NCBI GenBank assembly: GCA_902780385.1
Contig: CACZFF010000018.1
Span: 1-45,817 of the forward strand
Origin: an uncultured Lachnospiraceae bacterium
GTDB taxonomy: Bacteria > Bacillota > Clostridia > Lachnospirales > Lachnospiraceae
Direction: 5' to 3'
Length of the DNA stretch: 45,817 nucleotides
The position numbers and the translations under genes are program-made. The notes under the pieces were generated by a model. It had not been told where the DNA came from. It did no database searches and was given only the letters and a program-made list of their open reading frames with translations. Positions 8,735 to 17,417 of this stretch are shown here, piece after piece. How positions within the stretch are numbered: the stretch's first letter is position 1; the number at the start of each line of letters is the position of its first letter.

Positions 8735-11700
8735 ATGGCGATACATTTTACGCCTGCCCAGCAGAAGGTGCTGGATGCACGTGATCATAATATATTGGTT
8801 TCGGCAGCTGCCGGCAGCGGCAAGACCGCAGTCCTTGTCGAAAGGATCGTGCGGCTGGTGAGTGAAGGAGATCATCCTCTGGACATAGACCGGCTCCTTG
8901 TTGTGACCTTTACCAGAGCTGCCGCGGCACAGATGCGGGAGCGCATCGGCAGGGCTCTCTCCGCGCGTATTGCGGAAGACCCGTCCAATGCACACCTGCA
9001 GAGGCAGGAAGTGCTGCTCCATAATGCCCAGATCACGACTATGGACAGCTTTTTTACCTTTCTGCTGCGCAATTATTTCAGCGACATTGATCTGGACCCT
9101 GGATTCAGGCAGATTGAAGCGACGGAGAGCGGGCTCATAGGGGCAGAGGTCCTGCATGATTTTCTGGAGGAAAAATATGCCGAAAAGGATCCCGCCTTCC
9201 TGCGCTGCGCGGAGTATTTCTGTCCCGGTGCGGACGACGGACCGCTCGAGGAGCTGATCCTGGAGCTCTCCAAGCGGGCAGGCAGTCATCCCTCTCCGGA
9301 GGCATGGCTCAAAGAGCGCGCCTTTGATTACGATGTTCCTGACGAACAGACGCTTTTTTCCACTGTGTGGATGAGGTCGACAGTCCTTCGCCTTGCGGAT
9401 TTCCTGATCGAGACCGGATCTCGCTACGATGCTATGCTGGATCTGTGCCGGGAGCCGGGCGGCCCGGATGTCTGCTATGCTTTTCTGAAAGAGGAACAGC
9501 AGGGAGTGGTCAGGGAAATTGCCCCCATCCGGCGGGAACTGGCCCTGCTCATGCAGGAGGAAAACGGCCTGGACGGGGAGAATACTGATCAGATTCCTCT
9601 TTTGAAAAAGCTCTGGGAGGAGGTCCTTTTGGGCCTTCAGTGGGAGTTCAAGCGCTTTCCCACGATCAGGGGCAAGAAGTATGACTACATAGATCCCGTG
9701 ATCAAGGATGCCGTCAAATTCATGAGGGATGCCGAAAGAGACCTGATCAGGAAACTGAGCAAGTCTGTCGGCGGACAGACCCCGGAGCTGATCCTCGCCA
9801 TGATGGAATGCGCGCGGGAGCCCATGCAGACACTATCTGCCCTGACCGCCGAGTATTCCAGGCGCTTTCTGGAAACCAAAAAAGAAAGGCACCTGATCGA
9901 TTTTGTCGATCTGGAGCATTTTGCCCTCGATATCCTGGCTGAGCGGCAGGAGGACGGAACCTATGTCCCGCGCCGTGCTGCGCGTGCCCTCAGAAGTCAT
10001 TACGCAGAGATCCTGATCGACGAATATCAGGACAGCAACGAGGTCCAGGAGCTGCTTTTGCAGATCATTTCCGGAGAGGATGACGGACACAATAACCGTT
10101 TTATGGTCGGCGATATCAAGCAGAGTATCTACCGCTTCCGTCTGGCCCGTCCCGAGATCTTCATGGACAAGTATGACAGTTACCGGCCGGATGATCCGCT
10201 CACAGAGCGCATTGAACTTGACCAGAACTTCCGCAGCCGCGCCCAGGTCCTGGACTTTGTCAATACTCTTTTCATGCGGATCATGAGAAGGGAGGTCGGC
10301 GGTGTCGAATACAACGAAAATGTCTCTCTGAAAAAAGGTGCGGTGTTCCCGGATGAAGAGCAGGCAGGATCCCGCAGGGAAAATGCGGAGGAGCCAGATC
10401 CCTACTGCGCCGAGCTTTTGCTGCTCGAGACGCTTGCAGACGGAGAACAGGAAGAAGACGGAGCAGCTGGTGAATCCCGGGATGACCCTGATGAAGAGGG
10501 GGCTTTCCAGGAAGACGAATACACGGTTCTTTCAGACGAGATCGGGAGCCTCAGTGAAAGACAGAAAGAGGCCCTCCTGATCGCCGGCAAGATCCGGCAG
10601 ATGGTGGGAAGCCTGCCTGTGCGCGACGAGGAAACAGGAGAGCTCAGGCCTGCCCGCTACGGTGACATAGTGATCCTGCTGCGCAGTACAGTCGGCTGGA
10701 ACGAAGATCTGCGGGCTGTGTTCGCGCGGGAAGGAATCCCTGCCTACGCGGAATCCAGGACCGGTTATTTTGCGGCACAGGAGATCAGGGACATCATCGA
10801 GATGCTGCGGGTCCTCGACAATCCCCGGCAGGATATTCCCCTCTACGGCACTATGCGGGGCTTTTTCGGAGGATTTACACAGGACGAAATCTCCATGATC
10901 CGGATCGGGTCAAAGGAAGGAATGCTCTACGATGCCCTGTGTTCCTGTGCGGAAAGTCAGGAAGCTTCTGTCCCTGCGGACCTGGTGCAAAAATGCAGGA
11001 CCTTCCTCGATTTTGTGAACGGCTGGCGGAGACGCGTGCAATTCAGCCCGGTGTCGGAAATAGTGACAGGGCTCCTGGAAGAGACCGGATATCAGGATTA
11101 CTGCACGGCACTTCCCGCAGGTGCCCAGAGATCCGCCAATCTCCGTTTTCTCTGCAGTCAGGCAGATGCATTTACAAAGACGGATTTTACCGGTCTTTTC
11201 CAGTTCCTCCGCTATCTGGACGGCCTTCATCGTCAGGAAATGGACTATGGCGAGGCCAATACGCTCGATGAGAACGCGGATGTTGTCCGTATTATGAGCA
11301 TCCACAAGAGTAAAGGTCTGGAGTTTCCCATCTGCTTTGCTGCGGGATTGTCCAAAGATTTTTCCTTCCGCCGCTTTGATACATCCGGCCCCATGCTTTT
11401 CGACGGGGACTGGGGTGTCGGCATCAATTATTTTGACCCGGTTTCCAGAGTGAGCACAACGACGCTGCGACGTGAGGAAATTGCGGAGAAGATCCGCCGG
11501 GACTGCATGGGAGAGGAACTGCGCGTCCTCTATGTGGCGCTCACCCGCGCCAAAGAAAAGCTGATCATGACCGCGTCCCTGAAAGATGTTGACAAGAAGA
11601 TAAAAAACTGGAAAGCTGCCATGGCAGGCTTTTTCCATGACCGCAATGAGCAGATGCTGTCGCCCTTCATGATCGCCGGTGCCTCCTCCTTCACGCAGCT

Positions 11701-12703
11701 GATCTGCCAGGCACTGATGGCCGGGGCGGGGCCGGAATTTGAGATCACAGATCCGGCACAGATGATGGAAGAGGGGCAGTATGCAGACTTACCTGTCCGC
11801 ATTCAGATCTGCTCTCAGAACGACCTTACCATGCAGGCTGTGGAAGAGCAGTTTGATCTGTCCCGCAGTGAGGAGATCCTGCGGGGGATGGAGGGGCGGT
11901 CTCTCGACGCACAGCCGGATCCTGAGGCTGCCGGGGAACTCGCCTACTGGTTCTTTCGCACTTATCCGCATGAGGATTTGCGCAATCTGTACGCGACCAC
12001 CTCCGTCTCGGAACTCAAGCACAGGGCCATGCGCACACTGCAGACTGCAGAAGAAGGGACAACGGAGTCCGCTGCGGAACTCTTCCCGGACCAGACCTCG
12101 GTTCCCTATCTCCCTGCTTTTGCCAGAGAAGATGAAGAAGAACATATGGATATGGATTCGGACCCGGGCAGCGGTGCCAGACGGGGCACAGCTTTCCACC
12201 GCGTACTGGAACTCATAGAGTACGAGCATCGTGATGAATGGATCGGCAGCCCGGAAGGGCACATGAAACTGACAGAGTGGCTGAAGGGTCTCCCTGCAGG
12301 GGGAAAGATTTCAGAGGAGGATCTTGGCCTTGTCAGTGTTTCCCGCCTCCTGCATTTTCTGCAGTCGCCTCTGGCAGAACGCATGGCACGTGCCGGCCGG
12401 TGCGGACAATTATTCCGTGAACAGCCCTTTGTCATGGGGGTTCCCGCCGATCAGGCCGGCCAGGGACTTCCTCACGATGAAATGGTGATGATCCAGGGTA
12501 TCATCGATGCCTTTATGATAGAGGATGGAAAAATCGTCCTTGTAGATTACAAGACAGACCGTGTCAATGAGGCGGGAGAACTGATCGCCCGCTACAAGAC
12601 TCAGCTGGACCTTTATGCTAAAGCGCTGCAGAAGGCCTTTGGAATCCCGGCTGCCCAAAAGCTGATCTACTCGACTGCGCTCGGATGCGAGATTTCCCTG
12701 TAA
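8735..12703 (+). CDS. addA: AddA helicase-nuclease subunit
   Basis: UvrD-type 3'-5' helicase fused to a RecB-family nuclease; with AddB it unwinds and resects broken DNA ends. Of its 1322 residues, the N-terminal helicase has Walker A AAAGSGKT (Lys30), VTFTRAAAAQMRERI (motif Ia), ILIDEYQDSNEVQ (motif II), GDIKQSIYRFRLA (motif III), MSIHKSKGLEFP (motif V) and VLYVALTRAKEKL (motif VI). The C-terminal nuclease shows GTAFHRVLE and VLVDYKTDR near residue 1271. Size fits the family (about 1230-1340). ATG 8735 follows GGGGAG. A Glu/Asp-rich insertion near residues 540-620 is poorly conserved filler. No terminator was recognised after the stop. Confidence 0.95.
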   Translation: MAIHFTPAQQKVLDARDHNILVSAAAGSGKTAVLVERIVRLVSEGDHPLDIDRLLVVTFTRAAAAQMRERIGRALSARIAEDPSNAHLQRQEVLLHNAQITTMDSFFTFLLRNYFSDIDLDPGFRQIEATESGLIGAEVLHDFLEEKYAEKDPAFLRCAEYFCPGADDGPLEELILELSKRAGSHPSPEAWLKERAFDYDVPDEQTLFSTVWMRSTVLRLADFLIETGSRYDAMLDLCREPGGPDVCYAFLKEEQQGVVREIAPIRRELALLMQEENGLDGENTDQIPLLKKLWEEVLLGLQWEFKRFPTIRGKKYDYIDPVIKDAVKFMRDAERDLIRKLSKSVGGQTPELILAMMECAREPMQTLSALTAEYSRRFLETKKERHLIDFVDLEHFALDILAERQEDGTYVPRRAARALRSHYAEILIDEYQDSNEVQELLLQIISGEDDGHNNRFMVGDIKQSIYRFRLARPEIFMDKYDSYRPDDPLTERIELDQNFRSRAQVLDFVNTLFMRIMRREVGGVEYNENVSLKKGAVFPDEEQAGSRRENAEEPDPYCAELLLLETLADGEQEEDGAAGESRDDPDEEGAFQEDEYTVLSDEIGSLSERQKEALLIAGKIRQMVGSLPVRDEETGELRPARYGDIVILLRSTVGWNEDLRAVFAREGIPAYAESRTGYFAAQEIRDIIEMLRVLDNPRQDIPLYGTMRGFFGGFTQDEISMIRIGSKEGMLYDALCSCAESQEASVPADLVQKCRTFLDFVNGWRRRVQFSPVSEIVTGLLEETGYQDYCTALPAGAQRSANLRFLCSQADAFTKTDFTGLFQFLRYLDGLHRQEMDYGEANTLDENADVVRIMSIHKSKGLEFPICFAAGLSKDFSFRRFDTSGPMLFDGDWGVGINYFDPVSRVSTTTLRREEIAEKIRRDCMGEELRVLYVALTRAKEKLIMTASLKDVDKKIKNWKAAMAGFFHDRNEQMLSPFMIAGASSFTQLICQALMAGAGPEFEITDPAQMMEEGQYADLPVRIQICSQNDLTMQAVEEQFDLSRSEEILRGMEGRSLDAQPDPEAAGELAYWFFRTYPHEDLRNLYATTSVSELKHRAMRTLQTAEEGTTESAAELFPDQTSVPYLPAFAREDEEEHMDMDSDPGSGARRGTAFHRVLELIEYEHRDEWIGSPEGHMKLTEWLKGLPAGGKISEEDLGLVSVSRLLHFLQSPLAERMARAGRCGQLFREQPFVMGVPADQAGQGLPHDEMVMIQGIIDAFMIEDGKIVLVDYKTDRVNEAGELIARYKTQLDLYAKALQKAFGIPAAQKLIYSTALGCEISL

Positions 12704-12823
12704 GTGTATATTTATTGACAGGGCATTAACCCGGGACCTGACACGGCGCATCGGATAATCGCTGAAATGAGTATTTGGATAATTTTGCCGTATGTATGAA
12801 AAAAAGGACACGAGAGATGGGGA

Positions 12824-12832
12824 TTATCCACA
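12824..12832 (+). promoter_or_regulatory. Perfect DnaA box
   Basis: TTATCCACA matches the consensus DnaA box exactly. It lies about 60 bases upstream of the acyl-CoA dehydrogenase promoter. A single box is no origin; it could be a DnaA transcription site or chance. Confidence 0.4.
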
Positions 12833-12882
12833 AGAAACTGCTGTTCCTATGAAAAAACTATGTAGAAAAAGCACAAAGGATA

Positions 12883-12891
12883 TGTTATAAT
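12883..12891 (+). promoter_or_regulatory. Extended -10 promoter for the acyl-CoA dehydrogenase gene
   Basis: TGT followed by TATAAT gives a TGnTATAAT extended -10 element. No good -35 is visible at 17 bases. The start codon is about 90 bases downstream. Confidence 0.6.
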
Positions 12892-12982
12892 CCTAACAGA
12901 CATGCGGAATTATACGCATAATATATCTATTGGTTTATTGTACGGCATTGAAAATGTGTGCAAAAAAAGGAGGTTGGTTTTT

Positions 12983-14122
12983 ATGAATTTCTTTAACGAC
13001 GAGATCCATCAGGATATGGTAGACATGTATCGTGATTTTGCTCAGAATTCCTGCGCTCCGATCGCAGCAGAGCTCGACGAGCAGGAGAGATTCCCCGAAG
13101 AGAATATCCCTGTAATGGCTGAGATGGGCCTTCTGGGAATTCCTTTCCCGGAGGAGTACGGCGGAGCCGGTCTCGACGAAGTGTCCTATGCACAGTGCGT
13201 CGAGGAAGTTTCCAAGGTTTGCGCTTCCACAGGTGTCACGATTTCCGCACACACCTCCCTTGGCACATGGCCGATCTACAAATTCGGTACCGAAGAGCAG
13301 AAGCAGAAATATCTCCCTGATCTCTGCTCCGGCAAGAAGCTCGGCGCTTTCGGTCTGACTGAGCCCGATGCAGGAACTGATGCTGCAGGCCAGAAGACCA
13401 CTTTCGAAGACAAGGGCGACTACTATCTGGTAAACGGCTCCAAGATCTTCATCACCAACGCGGGCTATGCGGATGTCTTCATCGTCTTCGGTATGACTGA
13501 CAAGTCCCAGGGCACAAAGGGCATCTCCTGCCTGATCATGGAGAAGGGCATGGAAGGCTTCACCATCGGCAAGCACGAGCATAAGATGGGTATCCGTGGA
13601 TCCAGCACCTGCGAGCTCGTATTCGACAACGTCAAGGTTCCGAAGGAGAATCTGCTGGGCGAAGTCGGCAAGGGCTTCAAGATCGCTATGATGACTCTGG
13701 ACGGCGGCCGTATCGGTATCGCTGCACAGGCTCTTGGTATTGCTGAAGGCGCTATCGAGATCACAAAGCAGTACGTCAAAGAGAGAGCTCAGTTCGGCAA
13801 GCCCATCGCTAAGTTCCAGAACACTCAGTTCGAGCTGGCTAAGATGCAGGCTAACACAGACGCTGCAAGACTTCTGGTCTATCAGGCAGCTAACGCTGTT
13901 GATGAAGGCAAGCCTTACACCTTCCTGGCTGCAGAGGCTAAGCTCGTTGCTGCCGGCAATGCAAGTGATGTTACACGTCGCTGCCTGCAGCTGTACGGCG
14001 GCTATGGCTACACCCGTGACTATCCCATCGAGCGCATGATGCGTGATGCCAAGATCACCGAGATCTATGAAGGCACATCCGAAGTTCAGATGATGGTCAT
14101 CGGCGGCGCTATGCTGAGATAA
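12983..14122 (+). CDS. Acyl-CoA dehydrogenase, butyryl-CoA-dehydrogenase-like
   Basis: FAD flavoprotein that interconverts a short-chain acyl-CoA and its enoyl-CoA. The 379-residue product is full length. Visible signatures are GAFGLTEPDAGTDA and FITNAGYADVF (FAD binding), GIRGSSTCELVFDNVKVP, QLYGGYGYTRDYPIERMMRD, and the catalytic Glu363 in IYEGTSE. ATG 12983 is set by a perfect AAAGGAGG nine bases upstream; an in-frame ATG at 12902 would add a non-homologous leader. Codon use is strongly biased, suggesting high expression. Unlike usual clostridial bcd operons, no etfB/etfA follows: a terminator comes directly after. Short-chain substrate is inferred from similarity; other acyl-CoAs are possible. 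Confidence 0.9.
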   Translation: MNFFNDEIHQDMVDMYRDFAQNSCAPIAAELDEQERFPEENIPVMAEMGLLGIPFPEEYGGAGLDEVSYAQCVEEVSKVCASTGVTISAHTSLGTWPIYKFGTEEQKQKYLPDLCSGKKLGAFGLTEPDAGTDAAGQKTTFEDKGDYYLVNGSKIFITNAGYADVFIVFGMTDKSQGTKGISCLIMEKGMEGFTIGKHEHKMGIRGSSTCELVFDNVKVPKENLLGEVGKGFKIAMMTLDGGRIGIAAQALGIAEGAIEITKQYVKERAQFGKPIAKFQNTQFELAKMQANTDAARLLVYQAANAVDEGKPYTFLAAEAKLVAAGNASDVTRRCLQLYGGYGYTRDYPIERMMRDAKITEIYEGTSEVQMMVIGGAMLR

Positions 14123-14200
14123 TCGGGTTCTTCATCCCCGGATTGATGATCCGATTTGATCTGTCCGCTCCGGCGGCAGATCGAAGAAAATGAATTTAAG

Positions 14201-14235
14201 ACTCCGGTGCAGATCCTCTGCACCGGAGTTTTTTC
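14201..14235 (+). terminator. Rho-independent terminator after the acyl-CoA dehydrogenase gene
   Basis: Thirteen perfect base pairs: ACTCCGGTGCAGA (14201-14213) with TCTGCACCGGAGT (14217-14229), three-base loop, then a T-run. Confidence 0.93.
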
Positions 14236-14260
14236 CTTAAGTAAAGACTGCCGTGTGCTT

Positions 14261-14290
14261 TTTATCGAGGTCCATTTTATCGAGGTTCAT
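14261..14290 (+). repeat. 15-bp tandem duplication
   Basis: TTTATCGAGGTCCAT (14261-14275) is directly followed by TTTATCGAGGTTCAT (14276-14290), one mismatch, in the leader of the CPBP protease gene. Confidence 0.75.
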
Positions 14291-14321
14291 TTTTTGAGGC
14301 AGTCCGCACCAACAGGTCACA

Positions 14322-15167
14322 ATGAAAAAAGAAACAACATTATCCGTTTTGATCTATATCTTCGGACCCGTGGTCCGCTTCATTATCGTTGAAGAGCTTG
14401 TCGCTGCGGCAATGGATTTCGCATGGAATTCTTGTCTGCAGGACATGATACTGCGTAGTGCGGGTTCCGCGCATTCCTTCCGGATTCAGACAATGTGGGC
14501 TTTTCTGCGCCTGCTGCTGTCTGCAGGGGCGGGCTGTCTGTCCGTGAGAAAAGAAGCGCTTCTGGAAAGAGATGCTTTTGTCACGGCTCAAAAGCAGAGG
14601 CGGCTTCTGCATAAAGGATATGCGGCTTTCGGAGAGACCTTTAAGGCACGCACCATGCCGCTGCTATTGTCTGCCGTGGTCTTATTGGCGCTGGCAATCA
14701 ATGTGCTGTTTTCCTGCATCATGCCGGACTTAGGCTCACCGCAGTCATTCGGGAATCTTCCGGGGATTGCCGGGATCCTTCTGCAGGCAATGCTCTATTG
14801 TTTTTTCATGCCCTATGTGGAAGAGACGGTGTTCCGCGGGATATTCTATCCCCGTCTGCAGAGAGGATATGGAACAAGAACGGCAATTCTGGGTTCGGCC
14901 GCTTTTTTCGGCATTTATCACGGAACCCTGTCCCAGGGGATCTACGCCCTTATCATGGGCCTTGTGTTTGCTGCCGCCTATGAGGCAGCAGGCTCTTTCA
15001 AAGTGCCGTTTGCCCTGCATGGTGCCTGTAATCTGGCTGTTTTGCTGCTGCAGTGGACAGACACTTACAAAACATTCTGCAAGCCGCTGTGGGCTGCTGT
15101 GTTTACAGGGACAGCGGTCTGCGGATTCTTTACGATCAATCTGATCATCAAAAAAACAGCAGAATGA
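14322..15167 (+). CDS. CPBP family intramembrane metalloprotease
   Basis: A 281-residue multi-span membrane protein of the CAAX-protease/bacteriocin-processing (CPBP, Abi) family. Motif 1 is VEETVFRGIFYPRL (EExxxR), motif 2 is FFGIYHGTLSQG (FxxxH) and motif 3 is FALHGACNLAVLLL (HxxxN/B), in the right order in the last 130 residues. These carry the Glu and His residues of the intramembrane active site. The family cleaves membrane peptides or prenylated-type substrates; bacterial substrates are mostly unknown. ATG 14322 has only a weak ribosome site (AGGTC). The stop codon lies inside the following terminator. Confidence 0.85.
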   Translation: MKKETTLSVLIYIFGPVVRFIIVEELVAAAMDFAWNSCLQDMILRSAGSAHSFRIQTMWAFLRLLLSAGAGCLSVRKEALLERDAFVTAQKQRRLLHKGYAAFGETFKARTMPLLLSAVVLLALAINVLFSCIMPDLGSPQSFGNLPGIAGILLQAMLYCFFMPYVEETVFRGIFYPRLQRGYGTRTAILGSAAFFGIYHGTLSQGIYALIMGLVFAAAYEAAGSFKVPFALHGACNLAVLLLQWTDTYKTFCKPLWAAVFTGTAVCGFFTINLIIKKTAE

Positions 15168-15183
15168 ACTGCTGTTTTTTTGA
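15149..15183. terminator. Bidirectional terminator at the CPBP gene stop
   Basis: CAGCAG (15157-15162) pairs with CTGCTG (15169-15174), flanked by an A-run before and a T-run after, so the stem extends through AAAAAA/TTTTTT. It contains the TGA stop at 15165-15167 and could also act on minus-strand transcripts. Confidence 0.8.
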
Positions 15184-15259
15184 TAGCTTTCCCGATACCA
15201 TGGGCTTAAACACATGCTTTGAGACAGCGACAGGCTCTGGTCAGAAAAAAGGAACGGAG

Positions 15260-15388
15260 TTACAGATAGGCCCTGAGTCTCGAATCAGGTATGCCCATCT
15301 GCTGGCGGTATTTGGCAACGGTCCGGCGGGAGATGCACAAACCTTCCTCCTTCAGGATCTTTGCGATCTTATCATCGCTCATAGGGCG
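15260..15388 (-). pseudogene. Remnant of the rpoN (sigma-54) C terminus
   Basis: The minus strand between 15388 and the stop at 15260-15262 encodes about 42 residues matching the extreme C terminus of RNA polymerase sigma-54. It reads [12 protein letters not shown], then [10 protein letters not shown] (the RpoN box, consensus [10 protein letters not shown], which recognises the -24 promoter element), then MGIPDSRLR and a stop. Upstream on the same strand the frame stays open for a while but no longer resembles RpoN, and there is no ribosome site or start. The rest of the roughly 450-codon gene is absent. This is a 3' fragment left by deletion or copied here; it is not in the neighbours' orientation. 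Confidence 0.82.
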
Positions 15389-15588
15389 TGTACAGTAACG
15401 GATTGGCAGGTATGAACTGTAACGAATCAGCTGCCTGTAGAAAAAAAAACGTGACTATCGGCGTGAATAGATATAGAATGATATTAAGTCGGCGGAGTGC
15501 ATATTGCGTCCGGCCCAAAAACGCAGCAGTTAGAAAAACTGCAGTTTGTCTGTCTTTTTACAGATAACAATAAAACAGGAGGAATGAT
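15389..15588. other. Gene-free spacer before the Asp-rich orphan gene
   Basis: No gene is seen. It holds a small hairpin GCAGTT/AACTGC (15526-15531 and 15537-15542) followed by a loosely T-rich stretch, which may be a weak terminator, and the AGGAGG-type ribosome site of the next gene. No confident promoter was found. Confidence 0.4.
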
Positions 15589-16026
15589 ATGGCTGATATT
15601 GTCAAGACTAAACAGAGAATGAAAGAAGACCCTACTTTGAAAAAGATGGTACTTTTGAGCAGTAAATCAGAGATCATTCTGGATCTGGACGGAGACTGTC
15701 TTGCTGATGCCGGGCTTATGGATTCTGTAGGCGACGGGCGTGTGGATACACTTGCCGTAGACCTGACCGGTGACAATGAGTTTAATCTCTATTTTATGGA
15801 CACAAGGAACAACGACCTTCCGGATGTCGTATTTTATGATGAGAAGAGCAATGGCGATCTTCGTCTTGTCGGTATCGGCGAGGGAATCCAGGGAACACTC
15901 CAGGCAGCAGCAGCACGTGTATACCGTACACTGCTGGCAGAATCCTATGAGCCGGAAAAAGTTGAGAAGGCGCTTTGCGAGCTTGACCAGCTTGTCAAAG
16001 ACGCAAGGACGAAACTTGTCCGCTGA
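15589..16026 (+). CDS. Asp/Asn-rich cytosolic protein of unknown function, possible Ca-binding loops
   Basis: I do not recognise the family. The 145-residue product has no signal peptide or membrane segment. After a Lys-rich start comes a run of acidic, loop-like units: DLDGDCLAD, SVGDGRVDTLAVDLTGDNEFN, DTRNNDLPDVVFYDEKSNGD. Their spacing of Asp, Asn and Gly recalls EF-hand, dockerin or thrombospondin type-3 calcium loops, but no unit matches an EF-hand cleanly. The last 50 residues should be helical (ARVYRTLLAESYEPEKVEKALCEL). ATG 15589 has a perfect ACAGGAGG. It precedes the secreted metallo-beta-lactamase-fold gene by 140 bases; any link is a guess. Confidence 0.75.
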   Translation: MADIVKTKQRMKEDPTLKKMVLLSSKSEIILDLDGDCLADAGLMDSVGDGRVDTLAVDLTGDNEFNLYFMDTRNNDLPDVVFYDEKSNGDLRLVGIGEGIQGTLQAAAARVYRTLLAESYEPEKVEKALCELDQLVKDARTKLVR

Positions 16027-16166
16027 TCATCAGGAAACTGACTGGCTTGATTACATCGTACAGGAACCCGGTGGCGCTGTTTTTTTCGCTGCCGGGATTC
16101 TTTTTTTCAACAAAAGATATTTGGTTACGGTCCTCGTTCGCAGGCATGAATGAATGGAGTAATAAA

Positions 16167-17165
16167 ATGTTTTCACGAAAAAATACAGGCAGAGCTGCTC
16201 TTCGGAAGGGCAGGCTTTTGGCGGTTTTCCTCTTTATCCTGATGTCAATGATCCTGTTTACAGGCTGCGGGGGAACTTCGGATCATTCTGCAGGATCCGC
16301 AGATAATTCCGCAGATTCCAAGGCCGGCCGGGAGCCTGCTGCCGGCGGGAATGCGGCCGCGGATACTGCTTCGGACAGCGGCTCCGATCTTCAGAGCGGG
16401 CAGGACGAGAGCCTTCTCCAGGCGGTTTTCTTTGATGTCGGGAAGGGGGACTGTATTCTGCTGACCATGGGCCAAGATCATGTCCTTTTGGATGCAGGCT
16501 ATGAGGAGACCTGGCAGCTGGTCACAAAAGAACTGCTTTCGCGGGGGATCGACTCCCTTGACGCAATGATCATCACCCATTATGACAAGGATCACGTCGG
16601 AGGTGCCGCGGAAATTGCGGAGAAGATCCCGGTGGACATTTTTTACCTCCCTGACTACGAGGGAGATGCGGACAAAAGCGGTGACCTCCTCAAATATATT
16701 GAGAAGAAGGATCTGAAGAGCGTGCGTGTGGACGAACAGCAGAAGATTGCCCTGGGAGAAGCGGAGATCGAGGTGGATCCTGCGCTCATCCAATATGATC
16801 AGCAGGAAAAGAATGATAATGACGCGTCACTGATCGTCAAGATCTTCTATAAAGAGGACGAGTGGCTGCTCCCGGGAGATATAGAAAAGGATGCGATCGA
16901 AATCTGGCTCGGCGAAAATACACAGACCTTTGACATCCTCAAAATGCCTCATCACGGCGGCAGGGAAAAAAATACAAAGGAACTGCTGGATAATACGGAG
17001 CCGGAGATCGCTGTGATCACGGACAGTGTTCTTGAAGAAGTGCCTGAAAAAGTATTAAAGCAGCTGGAAAAGAGGGACATCGCGGTCTATCGGAGTTCTG
17101 TCAACGGTACCATCACCATAACAGGAGACGGTACCGGCACATATGATGTCACATCCGAAAAGTAA
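16167..17165 (+). CDS. Metallo-beta-lactamase-fold lipoprotein (ComEC C-terminal-like hydrolase)
   Basis: A 332-residue exported protein with a hydrophobic signal and lipobox FTGC (Cys34). A Ser/Ala/Gly/Asp linker follows to about residue 85, then a metallo-beta-lactamase domain: VFFDVGKGDCILL, HYDKDHVGG (the HxxxDH metal motif, near 137), WLLPGDIE and MPHHGG. This set is that of the hydrolase domain of the competence protein ComEC/Rec2, which also exists as stand-alone secreted proteins, possibly nucleases. ATG 16167 is chosen because GGAG lies seven bases upstream and it gives a proper signal peptide; the frame opens at 16047. Substrate unknown. Confidence 0.82.
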   Translation: MFSRKNTGRAALRKGRLLAVFLFILMSMILFTGCGGTSDHSAGSADNSADSKAGREPAAGGNAAADTASDSGSDLQSGQDESLLQAVFFDVGKGDCILLTMGQDHVLLDAGYEETWQLVTKELLSRGIDSLDAMIITHYDKDHVGGAAEIAEKIPVDIFYLPDYEGDADKSGDLLKYIEKKDLKSVRVDEQQKIALGEAEIEVDPALIQYDQQEKNDNDASLIVKIFYKEDEWLLPGDIEKDAIEIWLGENTQTFDILKMPHHGGREKNTKELLDNTEPEIAVITDSVLEEVPEKVLKQLEKRDIAVYRSSVNGTITITGDGTGTYDVTSEK

Positions 17166-17288
17166 AATAAGTGACGCAGGATGCTGGAGTTCGTGTCCGT
17201 GAGACGTTGACCGATACGATTAATATTTTCTGATGCTTTGGGCAGTGCTCTTTCTTTTGATGTGCTTTGTGTGTAAAATGGACAGGGG

Positions 17289-17317
17289 TGTAACCCGGGA
17301 GATCTGTTTTGCGTTGA
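17289..17317 (+). promoter_or_regulatory. Candidate ECF-sigma promoter
   Basis: TGTAAC (17289-17294), 17-base spacer, CGTTGA (17312-17317), about 100 bases upstream of the ECF sigma gene. The AAC-type -35 and CGT-type -10 are the ECF pattern, which would fit autoregulation. Confidence 0.4.
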
Positions 17318-17417
17318 TTTTAATAAGAGAATTAAGATGGCGGCAGTTTTTTATTCAGGAGAAGGGTACTTCTGGTACTCCGGAAGAGCCTGCCGCAGGA
17401 GTCTGAGATGAGGCTTT

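Noticed and set aside
12824-12832. DnaA box as part of a replication origin
   Set aside because: Only one clear box, no AT-rich unwinding region, and no dnaA, dnaN or rnpA nearby.
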